From Augochlora pura (taxonomy: Eukaryota; Arthropoda; Insecta; Hymenoptera; Halictidae), in contig NC_135775.1 in assembly GCF_028453695.1 (NCBI RefSeq), forward strand, positions 20,370,545 to 20,434,544: 64,000 nt of DNA, given 5' to 3'. Shown one piece after another: positions 50,514 to 61,337 of this stretch; the first letter of the stretch is position 1, and each line of letters begins with the position of its first letter. A program made the position numbers and the translations under genes. The notes below the pieces were generated by a model. That model worked only from the letters and a program-made list of their open reading frames with translations. It was not told where the DNA came from and ran no database searches.

Positions 50514-53500
50514 TAAAAAGAATGTTCAATAATAACTAAAATACACTAGAAACGTTGTTATGAGCTATAAACTATTAAATAGAGTAATTATAAAAGACGA
50601 ACTCTTTTTACAAGAAAAATGCTTATATTTTACTTAGGGGATAAAACAAAAAAAAATTGAAAACATCACGTATATATTTTTTTTTTTCTTAGAGCTTTTA
50701 CGTCGCATCAGCTGTAAGGCTATTAGCGACCTTCTCACGTATATATATTTTCTTCCAATTTAATTAACTAAAGTGGTTAAGTCCAATTAGGAAGAAGCTA
50801 TTATATTATATACATTTATATTACATTTAACCAGATACTTTTTCAGAAGTATACAAGCCAGTGCACTTATACCGTAAACTTTGAAATACACCTTTAAGTA
50901 AAGAAACTGTTATTGAAATTGCCGAAGTTGTATTAAATAGCGAAAACTCTTGGAGACTGCAAGCAAGGTGCACAGTAATTGGCGCCTCCACCCTGTCTCA
51001 AAAATATACAAACACCGTGAACGCATAAAGATCCGCGAGCGCCGGTGACGAATATTAGAGCGCGAGGTTTCGCGCGACGCTGAAGGGAGAAAGAGAGAGC
51101 GAGAGCGAGAACGTCACCGGTGGCAATGGCGGCGGGACAATTTGCGAGGCGCAACTTCCGAAAATCCGTGGATTTCAATGAGTCCCGCGGCACAGCTGCT
51201 TAGAACGAGCGATCGTTGTAAACTTGCCCGGGGAACGGTGGAAATTCGCGCGCGCGGATCGCGCGACGGCTGCGAGTCAGACCTCTCCTCTACCGCGCGG
51301 TATTTACGAACGCCCGGAAATATTCTCGCGGAAGTAAATTCTCCCGTTTACGACGCCCTGTTTTTTCGGGGGGGAGGAAAAAACCTACGGTGGTACGTTG
51401 CCGCGCGTACACGTCGCTCAAACGTCGGGTCAGCTCCGGGGAATCCGCGAGCCGCGCGAGTCGTTGTGTCGTGAAATAACGCGCGGAACCGCGGGGCCCG
51501 GGATACCCGAACCGGACTCGTCGAATCTGCGTGTTTAGCAGTCGACGCTGTCTCTGACAAATCTGGTCGCGCAGATGGTTTTACGATGTGATTTATTTCT
51601 GCCAATTTATCCGGGAACAGCACGCGATATTTTCCGCGGCGGTTCTCGTCGGAAGAGTCGCAACGAAAATTCAGATCGTCGTTCGCTTCCAGTCTTTGCG
51701 TTTCTATTACATTTTAATTGGTTTCGTTTTACGTCGTTTCGCAGATTTCGGGGGAAAATACAAATTTGCGAAAATAAATCGCGGAAATAAATTCTGCAAA
51801 TAAATTGTGGAAATAAATTGTGGAAATTTAGTGGTCGGAATTCGTTCGGGCAAAAGTGAACATTCACGAGTGGGCTCGGTGGTATTAAAACGTTTTAAAT
51901 ACCGGATATAAATATAATACTAGATAAAATATTATATAATGTTAAAACATAATTAATTGAAAGTAACATCTACAATTTTCTAACGTCACTAATGATTTAC
52001 ATTTCACCTCCCCATTTTTACTACAACTCCACAAAATTCACATTTAACAAACTAATACACGATTATTAAATAAATAAATATCCCAAGTATAATTGACAAG
52101 AACAAAAATTGAAATTCACCTGTGCAATTAGAACGCGATAGTTAAATCGACCGCTGCTCGCGTTATCGTTCAAAGGGGGATGATTTTTAGGGTGAATAAA
52201 ATAATCGAGAAAATTGTTGTAGGCGTTTGTTTGTTGTTTCGTCGAAGAGGAAGCCAAACGGAGGGAAAATTAGAATTCTAGCGCGGCAGTGTTTCGAACG
52301 CTGTCACTGGGACAGGCAAAGAATACTAGAACCGGTTGTTTACCGGATCAGAAACGTCGCTGAGCTAGTTTTATTGATGCCGGTGTCCGACCAGCGGATG
52401 TTCCAACACGAGCGCGCGCGCGAAATTCGCTGACTGCGAAACAGATCAGGCCGACAACGGCCCCGGCCAGATGAAAAAGAGAATGGAAAGCCGCCGTGTG
52501 AATTTGTTTTAAATGGCCAGCAGCGCTAACGATCGCGGCCGACCACTTCATGACTGACATATGCGCGATAGATTCCGTGCGATTCTTATGGAGGGTCGAT
52601 TCCAGTTGCTTCGTCGCGCCGTATTATGCGTTCGGAACGTTTGACATAGTTGGTAACACTCAATATAATTAATGGAAATGATTTAGTAAATTTACTTGAT
52701 ATATTTTGTAATTATCGTTAATGGACCACGGATTTTTATGAATAATGAAAATTGTATTAAGTATAATAAATTGGAGTCAATAAATATAGTACTAAGGATT
52801 TAATAATTTAGTAACATATAATAATAATATAATATATATCATCATTACGTATATAATTGTGACTTGATTTTTATGAAAAATAAAAATTGTCCACGTTAAT
52901 TCCAACAAATCGGGGTCGAATAAAAAGTTATTTCGTCTGGAAATAATATTAAAAAATTTGTTATAGTATGACACTATTTTAAAACTCTGTAAATGTTATT
53001 ATTCCATATATTACACACACAGCTTTTTCAGAAATACATAAAATCCTAGTCGTTACACGTCCGCTTCAATTTTTTTTAAAATCTTCCACCTAAAATTTAT
53101 TATATCATCAGATTAAAATCACGTTAAATTTGCATAACGTAAACTATAGATCTTTAATTCACTTTTCCGATAAAACAAAGTCAATTTAAATAAAATAGTC
53201 GAGCTCCGCTCTCTTCCCCCTTACAATCTTCGCCTAATTGTCTTTAATACATCAAAGACCGTCGTATACTTTCGTTCGTTATAATTTTATGCAACAGAAC
53301 GAGGGGGGGAATTAAATATTCGAAAAAATTTAATAAATCAGTTAGCATATTCCCAGTCAGAGTTCGCCATTCCTGTTGCAGTTTCACGGTGGCAGGAGAC
53401 GCAATTTATATCCATCAGACTTGTATCTGATAAAAGAGGGGGGGGGAGAGCGGAATACAAGTTTCCTGTTAACTTTAAATTGCAAATTTCGATTGTGCTT

Positions 53501-55574
53501 CGGAATTCGTTATAAAACTTGCCCCCTGGCGCGCGACCGTTAAAAAGTTGGACACGAGTTTTAATAATGCGAACGAGTTACTTCGCTCGAATTAGAAGTT
53601 CCATCTGTTAGGCACAGCCTCATCAATATCTTCGATATCACTTGGTGGTTATCCTTTTCTTGGGAATACCAAGCTGTCGATTCTAGCGATGCGCCAATCG
53701 CTTCGGTGTCTTCTTCAGATGTTATTCGATCGACAATGTATCGTGTAGTTTAAAAATGGCGAAAATTTTTGATAAAAATATAATTGAGCAACCTCAAGAT
53801 CACTTGTCAGTTTCACCCTATCAACCTTTATTCTGGTTGAAATTAATTTTTCTTGAATAATCAATGATATATAATACGCAATATTAAGAAGCAAAAACAA
53901 AATTTATTTAAGAGAACGCGAAAGTGAACAAATTAAATAAATAGTTTTGGTGGTTGAAATTAAATATACGATCGCAAAGAATTAATTACCAATTAAAATT
54001 TTTAAAAATTTCAACTCAAATAACAATATACACTAAAAGACTATATCAACAAGAACTTAATAAATAATTTTTCTATCTACCTTTATAACTATTTACTTTT
54101 ATAACAGAGAAAACAGATTTTGGTTTTAGTTTGAGGAAAAGAATAATATTAGCGTTTAGTAGATTACGCGCGAGATCTTCGTTGTTATAGCGAACGGGTT
54201 AAAGAAGCCGTCGCTCGATAAGTCGTCAAGGCGGCAGGATTTTAGGCGAGTTTAGCATTAGCTATTTATGTGGGAGTGGAACTGTTATTCCGGCGCGAGA
54301 ATCCGTGAGATTCCGAATCTCGAGGAGAGAGGCTCATTGCGAATTAAACCGTGACGCCACGCGACGGACACGAGAATTCCCGAGCGGGGCTCGATAAAGT
54401 CAAACTCCGACGGCTTATCGCGGCCAGATTATACCGCTTTCATCGAACAATGACGACGACATCGCCCGGCTACTGACAAATCGTCACGGGTCCATGGTGT
54501 ACTTTATGTTCACGTGAAAATCGAGACTGCGAGGAACTATCGAAACGTATTATATTACGATCGTGCTAATGGACTACTTCCTTGAGTACCGATTAATATT
54601 TTATTTAAAATAACAAATACTTAATACAGTAGAGAGTAAGAAAATTTTTTATTTCAGTAAAAAGCTTTCGAATTATATTTAACTCTAGAGTAGCGAAAAT
54701 TAATCACGAAAATTGAAAGAAATTTGAGGTAATTGATTAAAGAAATTTCAACTAGAAAGATAAAATTTATTAATTAATTAATAGCTTCAATCATTTGTAT
54801 ACTAGAAATTTTGCTATCATTCAATTTATGCCAATAGAGTATAATAAAAGTGAATTTTAAAGATTAGTGAAAGATCAAGAGAATTTAAGAACAATGTTTT
54901 CTAAAACATAACCTCACTAAGGGAATAAATAAGTTTCTACCTGTTCTGCGAATTAAAATTAAGATAAAGGTTAGAATACAATATTTTAGATTTCTAATAA
55001 TTAAGATAGAGTATTTTATATCCTAAAATTCTGTATTGCATTTGTCCTATTTTTAAGCGAAAGCAATTTATCCTTGCGATACGGTCTAACGAAGAGCGAA
55101 GTATAAAAATATCGAAATCTCGGTTATCTAAAAATCGCGATATGTTGAAAGAAACGTAGCTGGAAACTTGCGGACGATCTTATGCATACGCAAATATTTA
55201 AACTACCATAGGACATAAGCCGTGGATAGCATTATGCATTCCGGGTCCCCGAGCAATACGAAACACAGAAAAATAATGAATCGTTGTTTAGTATTATATA
55301 ATGCATTATGAGACTTGGTATTTGCATTGTGGCGTTAAACGACTAAACGTTTGGTTTAGAAATAAATCGAGAAATAAAATATAATCATTGTGCATGTGTT
55401 AATTAGGAATTATTTTTAACCTGAAATATCAGGAATTTCAATAATATTAAAAATATCTATGAAATTCTAAACGCAGAAATTCATTATAAATTAAGACTAA
55501 ATAGAACTGTAATAGTAATAAGGATAGTAATAATTATATATAAATATATAAATAAATGTAATGTTTTAAGGAAT
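50514..55574. other. No gene seen; probably part of the leader intron
   Basis: GC islands at about 50.93-51.86, 52.13-52.64, 53.18-53.72, 54.18-54.57 and 55.08-55.34 kb alternate with AT-rich DNA. Overlapping frames at 51142-51474 and 51348-51623 lie on opposite strands and carry no recognisable domain. Confidence 0.45.
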
Positions 55575-55797
55575 TGTCTATCATGCAATTATTATTGGTA
55601 CTATTCTTCAAGTATTATATTAGATTACTGCAAATATTATTACTGTTATTCTTCAATTATTGTATTCTATTATTACAATTATTATTTCTATTATTCTCCA
55701 GTGATTATATTATATTATTACAATTATTATTACTACCATTCTCCAATTATTATATTATATTACTGCAATTACTATTACTATTATTCTCCAATTAGCA
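55575..55797. repeat. 45-bp tandem repeat, 5 copies, just upstream of the coding exon's acceptor
   Basis: ATTCT(T/C)CAATTATTATATTA...TTACAATTATTATTACT units place ATTCT(T/C)CA at 55603, 55648, 55693, 55738 and 55783 (exactly 45). The array ends about 70 bases before the splice acceptor at 55866. Its plus frame reads as hydrophobic Leu/Tyr repeats, which is an artefact of the 15-codon period. Confidence 0.95.
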
Positions 55798-55866
55798 TAT
55801 TTACATTATTGCAATTACTTCATCACTATAATTCTTTTAACACTCGTTTCCCTCTCTTTGCTTCAG

Positions 55867-56122
55867 GATGGACAATCGTGGACGTCCCGGCTCCAAGGAC
55901 CCTTAGTCACGGATATAATTCCAAGTGCAATCAGTGGTCCGCGGAATCGGAGGACAGTGGTGCGCTGAACGTTATTGCGACAGGGTGTTACGATATGTGT
56001 CGCAGTTCAAGGGAAGTGTTCAGCCGTAACGAAATGCCGGGGATGTTGGATTCGTCGAGGTGATTCCTCTTGGGCTGGGAATGTCATCCTGAAGGAAGAG
56101 CGAGGTATCACAGAGACGAAAG
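55867..56122 (+). other. 5' UTR part of the stargazin-like exon, with three uORFs
   Basis: A pyrimidine-rich tract ending in TTTGCTTCAG (AG at 55865-55866) looks like a 3' splice site, so this UTR probably joins an upstream non-coding exon. Three uORFs precede the main start. The first is 55868-55906 (12 codons), whose ATG sits one base into the exon. The second is 55995-56063 (22 codons, three ATGs in frame). The third is 56081-56092 (ATG TCA TCC TGA), in the main frame. Together these suggest translational restraint of the main ORF. Composition switches sharply from AT-rich intron to about 50% GC at the acceptor. The exon boundary is predicted from sequence only. Confidence 0.6.
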
Positions 56123-56360
56123 ATGTGTTGCTCGGGTGGCCCTGGTGGCATCAGATTGACCAGGTGCGGTGTCGTTTGCGGGATCGCGGCGCTGGCCGCC
56201 CTAAGCACGGCTCTTTTAGGCCCCGCATGGCTCCACACCGAGGAGAAGTTGAATCTTCCCTATCTACCGCGTAGTTACGCGAACGTCGTGAGCGTGCGGT
56301 TCAAGCTGGGCCTCTTCAGGGTCTGCCCGAATATCGTCAAGCCAGCGAATCTTACAGCTC
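56123..56360 (+). CDS. stg1: Stargazin-like (TARP/CACNG-type) protein, first coding exon, partial gene
   Basis: This exon encodes 79 codons plus one base and ends at a consensus donor (CTC|GTGAGT, GT at 56361), so the next exon begins in phase 1. The N terminus is short and cytosolic (MCCSGGPGGIRLTRC). Residues about 15-35 are a hydrophobic TM1 ending in GPAW, followed by the start of extracellular loop 1. The loop has GLFRVC at residues 63-68, matching the GLWRxC signature of claudin/PMP22/CACNG proteins, and an N-glycosylation sequon NLT at 76-78. The WLHTEE stretch resembles gamma-5/gamma-7 and insect stg1 proteins. In that family the four-helix protein is an auxiliary subunit that traffics and gates AMPA-type glutamate receptors or calcium channels at the neuronal plasma membrane. 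The start is chosen because an in-frame TGA lies at 56090-56092 with no ATG between, and A is at -3. TM2-4 are missing because the remaining exons lie beyond the window. Family assignment is strong; the exact orthologue (stg1 versus another gamma-like paralogue) is inferred. Confidence 0.8.
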
Positions 56361-57449
56361 GTGAGTACCTCTTTCAATTTTTGTTAGTTAATTCTCTTCT
56401 AAAATATTGTCTTGTAAAAAGACCGCGAGTCTTTATAAATTTATTGCCTTTATTAATTTATCATTATGAAACATATATCTAACCCTAATTTAATACTTTG
56501 TCAGAGTATTGAAACTTGTTACAAGAAATGATCGTCAGGAATCTGACTTGTTATTGTAGGACAAGGGGTTAAATTAAAAATGAATTTATTTAAGCATTCT
56601 AAGGAATTTGAATGATTTAAGTATTTAAGCATTTATTTGTTAGAATAATCACTCGCTGAAATAATTATCGAATAACAGATTAGTCCGTCACATTAATCAT
56701 TGTCAGATTTCTTGCCATAATTGTATTAATTGCCATCAGAGTACTTGTTAAAAAGTATTAATTCGTCAGGATATTTATTATAAAGTATTAATCACTTAGG
56801 ATATTTATTACATAATATTTTGGGTAAATAGTACGTAACATACATCTATCAAAGTACATACTACATAACAATCGACCATCAATATACTAAATAAAGGTAT
56901 CAAACTGGCCGAGAATTTTTCTGTCATCTGCAATGCAGTCGACAGTCATCGAATGACGTTTCTTCGCGAGGCATCTTACGAGGCCGCATTACGATTGGAC
57001 AATAAACTCCAATTCGCTGTGTAATCTGTCATTAAACAGAAAAAAAAGAGGCGGGACTTAAAAGTAAATCCTTCGTCGCCGTGGCAACGGCGTGCTCCTC
57101 TTTTTTTTACGCGCAGCGCTTAAACCTTTCCATTGTTCCCTTAAGGAACAAAGAGTCATGGCGAAGAGTCAGATAAGAAGGGGAAGAAGAAAACTGTTAG
57201 GATTACAAGGCTATCTGTATTCATTAAACTCTTATCTTCTCTACTTAGGCCCTGCTAATTAAATAGTCGGGCGAAATTAATACGCGATACTGTCTTTATC
57301 ACCTTCGCTCTTTCCTCCCAACCACCCCCCGCGGAACACCACCCCCCACTATCTTGCTAGCTGGTCTCTAGACGGAAATAAGCTCGAACTTTCTCCTTTA
57401 TTTTCACGGAAAGTTTTTCGTATAAAGTTTAAGCAGAAAACCTTTATCC

Positions 57450-57471
57450 GGGGGGGGGGGGGGGGGGGGGG
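57450..57471. repeat. G22 homopolymer
   Basis: The longest G run in the window, inside a GC island. Likely hard to sequence and length-uncertain. Confidence 0.95.
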
Positions 57472-58789
57472 CGCTCCGAGATCCTCAATCACGTTCGCTC
57501 CTACTCTAGGGTCTACCCCTCTCAAAATCTCTCCGGCCATCAGCGGGAAGCTGCGAAGAACCATCGCGAAACCCGAATCCAACCGAAAAGAGGACTGCGC
57601 GATTCTACTCGTCGGAACGGGACAATGATCCAAATCCGACCGGCGAACCAATCGGAATTTATCCGGTCGCGTCTCGTGGGAAGAAATTAGACTATTGTTA
57701 CGTAGACCATCATTTGTTACTCGGAATAACTGTATAGAAATATAGTTGAACGAGTGACATTATTTATCATTTTTAACAGTGTTTTCTATATTTTTTTTAG
57801 TTAGCTTTAATTTTTCTACGCAAGATATCTTTTTTTGATATATTTTATTTTATTGTATATAGTTTTGTGTATAGTATATTGCGATGGAGAGTTAGTTATA
57901 CTCTTTTATAATGTTATTATGTGGGGCAGTTATAATTGTTTTTTATGAGATATTATGGTTTTAGACAAAATATTTTCTCTGAATTAAAAATGAAAAATAG
58001 TTACACTGGTTTACATTTTTAACACAACACTAGAACATTACTTTATATACTTTTAATATACTTTAACATTTAATCACACCACTGAGGGTCAAATAATCAA
58101 CTTCACTATACTTCTTTTATAATTATAAAAACCGTAAAGCTTTTTGCATTACAAATTATCGATTATATTTTTTTAATCTGACGCGCATTACTATAAAAAT
58201 TGTCAAAAATTTATATAAACTCAATCTTATAATTTTTATAAACCTACACAAGTCAGCCAATTTTAGACCTCGGTAATGTTAACATAACCTCGCCGCTCGA
58301 TGATCATTCATATTTTCCAATCTAGATCAAAAGATCGGACAGTTGGCAGTAACCGAGAAAAATGCCTGAAAACTCCTCTAGTTCCAAGACAAAACACGAG
58401 CAATGTTTCTGGTCTCGCGAACGAAAACTTTCGTAACCGGACCGGAAACCCGACCGACCGGTCACGGATTTAATCTCGAAACAGACGCGCCGAACTATTC
58501 GACCGCGCGCGCGCGCCAGTTCGGAAAAACACGACCGGTATTATTAATCCGTGCCGGTAAATGATCCGCGGAGCGCGCGTGTTACCGGTGACCGCCGTTG
58601 ATGGCTAGCAGCAGCCAACCCCGGCAAAGTCAATATCCCAGCGGGGGTTAATATCGGACCGAGATCCTCGGTTGATCTTGCAGTTAAACAGAATTTCATC
58701 TCAGAACTTTCCCCCGGCGGCGAGAGTTCAACACTCCGACAAATATAGAAAACAGCGGGCTCGGCGCGAGTCTTCGATGGGCGCCGCTT

Positions 58790-59010
58790 TGCCCCGCTTC
58801 GCTCCGCTTTACTCCGCTTTACTCCGCTTTGCTCCGCTTTACTCAGCTTTAGTTCGCTTTGCTCCGCTTCGCTTTACCTCGCTTCGCTCTTTTCCACTTT
58901 ACTCCTCTTTGCTCCGTTTCCCTCTTTTCCGCTTTACTCCGCTCCGCTCCGTGCCCTCTTCACTCCGTTCCGTTTTCCTCCGTTTTCCTTCGCTCCGTTC
59001 CGCTCGGCGC
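58790..59010. repeat. 10-bp tandem repeat (GCTTTACTCC), about 20 degenerate copies
   Basis: CGCTTTACTC/CGCTTTGCTC units at about 10-base spacing make a strand-asymmetric pyrimidine-rich tract. Because the period is not a multiple of three, all three plus frames show the same FAPLYSALLR-type repeat. This explains the open frame at 58672-59100. Confidence 0.9.
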
Positions 59011-59524
59011 AAACTTCGCTCGAATCCGACAAACTCCGACGCCGGACCAAGGAGAAGATGGTACCTAGCTTTATCCGGAGACTTCGAAATTTTCTGTTAG
59101 TTTCGCGGGTCCTTCTTCTTATTCACCGAGATTGCCGGTGCACGCGTTCCGAGAAGTTCTCGAGTACGCGCACGCGTGTGCTCGGCCGGCCGGCCCCGGC
59201 CTTCCGCTTCCGCCCATTCGAGACCGGCGGGCGGTCTCTCTCGCGAGCAAGACGGACGAAAATCTCGCAGGACGAGGAGGAGACGGGCGAACGGCGTACG
59301 CGACAGGCGAAGGATTTTCAGGAACGACATGGAGCGAACGTAAAAACAAATGACAGTGGCTGTAAAGCGGGACCGAGGAAAGCTCGGTTCCGTGGGTGGG
59401 GCCGGCTGTGTGGGGTGGGGAGGCTCGGGCGAGGGGGAACGGTTACAAGGGTGGTTGCAACCACCCGGACGATGACAATTTCTTTTTATTTCCCTCGCTC
59501 GCTCTCGCCCTCGCTTCTCCGGCT

Positions 59525-59543
59525 CCCCCCCCCCCCCCCCCCC
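59525..59543. repeat. C19 homopolymer
   Basis: Nineteen consecutive C between CT-rich stretches. It produces a proline run in overlapping open frames at 59058-59732. Confidence 0.95.
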
Positions 59544-60594
59544 TTTCTACTTTTATTTCTTCCACTGGTCGCTTCTCTACGTGTTCTCCTCGTTCCCCGT
59601 GTTCTTCCCGCGTACCTCTCTCACCCCTTTCTCTTTCTCGTTTTTTGTTTATCCCGCGCGACCCTCCGCACGTTGCTTTCTCGAGACTCCCCCCCTGCGG
59701 CTTATTCTCCTGAAATCCTTGTGTTCCTTTAATGCCACCAGCGAGTAGGCTTGATCTGCCGCGACGTAACCGGCTGCCGTATACACGGTGTCCTAAAAAT
59801 TTGTCACGTTCTTCGCTGGAAGGAATTCTGTGGCTTTTAAATGTCCTTTTTTATTGACGAAGATTGTCTGCGCAATTTTCTTGGCTGTTAATCCTTGACT
59901 GTCGGACTGTTTTTGCAGTTATTAATTTATGACGTTCGTGAAAATTTTTAGCTTTGTTTAACAATTTTATGAAGTTTATTTCTGTATAATATTTATGTCG
60001 TTTCTAGTGTGATAACTATTTATTTAATCACTTGACAAATTAAGTGATGATTTAAATATACTGTATTAAGACGTCCTGGTAATATTAGCTCAAGGGTTGA
60101 AACCCTCAATAAGACTGCCAATTGTAGTTATATAAATAATTTTACAGGGTTAATAGCTTCACTGATAATAGATGGTTATTTTTTATTTATTTCGCGGCAA
60201 TTTGTAAAGGGACGTGTGCAATGTAAAATGACATAAAAGAATTAACTTTACAGATATAGGTAACGCTAGAATTATGAAACACTACACGTAACTAATACAC
60301 ATTATTTCGTTAATATTGTAAAATTGGATTTATTCCTATCAATATATACTCGAAAAATATGATTTATTAAAAGTTCCTAATATAAAAGGAAAATAAGAAG
60401 CAGATCATACTAATACATCCTATATAAGTTCCACTGTCAAAAGCATTTTTATTCTGATTGAACTTCACTATTATGTTAGTGTAATTACACTTCTCTACAC
60501 TTATAAATATAGAAATAGACATAAAGTATTCAATATCTATTAACAAATATTAAAAGGTATACCTAAACTTACCTAAAGTAACAATATACATAAT

Positions 60595-60780
60595 TAAAAC
60601 ATACCTTACCACAGCTAATATCTATTATCACTGCAAGAAGTAGAAAAACCTAGCAATAGTCAGACACACGTCCTAAAATCGTAGAACTAAAACATACCTT
60701 ACCACAGCTAATATCTATGATCACTACAGGAAGTAGAAAAACCTAGCACCAGTCAGACACACTCTCTAAAATCGTAGAAT
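60595..60780. repeat. 93-bp tandem duplication, 2 copies
   Basis: TAAAACATACCTTACCACAG starts at 60595 and 60688. The copies differ at only about 8 of 93 positions, so this is one of the youngest duplications here. The unit contains AGTAGAAAA...TAGTCAGACA, an inverted match to the core of the 138-bp array. Confidence 0.9.
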
Positions 60781-61318
60781 TAATCTGTCGATTAAATATT
60801 CAAAAATATTTCGCTGCAAATATTGTCCGACACTGTTAGCGGAATGGTTTTCCACGTTCTATTTCACGGGTCGCCGTGTCGCCGGTAATTAAGAAAAAGA
60901 AGCATCGATGGAGAAGGGGGGCCGCGTAACTTTCTGATTTAGAAGTTCATAATTCAACTAGCGAACTTTAATATACAAACTTCTTAAGTTCCTACGAATA
61001 CCGTAAAGCTATTATTCACGCGATACTTAATAGCCAACAGACGCCGCGTCGGTCGGTCGGTCGGGACGGTGCCGTGCGTGAAGGGCCGGGAGCACTGTGT
61101 AACGCCGCTGATGAGTTTACAGGCGCTTCTAATTAACAACCAATTACCGGGCTTCGTCGCGGACCGAGTAGGGGCGGCGGTTAAGTTCGTTGCCGGACCC
61201 CCCCGGGTTCTTTTTATTCGAGCCGACGGCCGACGAAAAATCTGCCGGCGGTTTTTCAACAGTTTCGCGCGATTAATTTCCCTTATACGATCCGCGATCG
61301 TTCGACGGCAGATGGGGA

Positions 61319-61337
61319 GGGGGGGGGGGGGGGGGGG
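61319..61337. repeat. G19 homopolymer
   Basis: Nineteen G following GATGGGGA in a GC island. Confidence 0.95.

Noticed and set aside
55574..55795. Hydrophobic 73-codon frame resembling membrane helices
   Set aside because: It is the 45-bp (15-codon) tandem repeat of AT-rich DNA directly upstream of a splice acceptor.
57470..57665. Possible second exon of the stargazin-like gene
   Set aside because: No acceptor with phase-1 continuation and no TM2-like sequence. The only frame is on the opposite strand.
58672..59100. 142-codon frame with FAPLYSALLR repeats
   Set aside because: Fully explained by the 10-bp tandem repeat, which yields the same peptide in all three plus frames.
59058..59732. 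224-codon open frame, the longest in the window
   Set aside because: It lies in a GC-rich, pyrimidine-skewed island with a C19 run. Other frames on both strands are open across the same DNA, and the peptide is low complexity with no recognisable domain.
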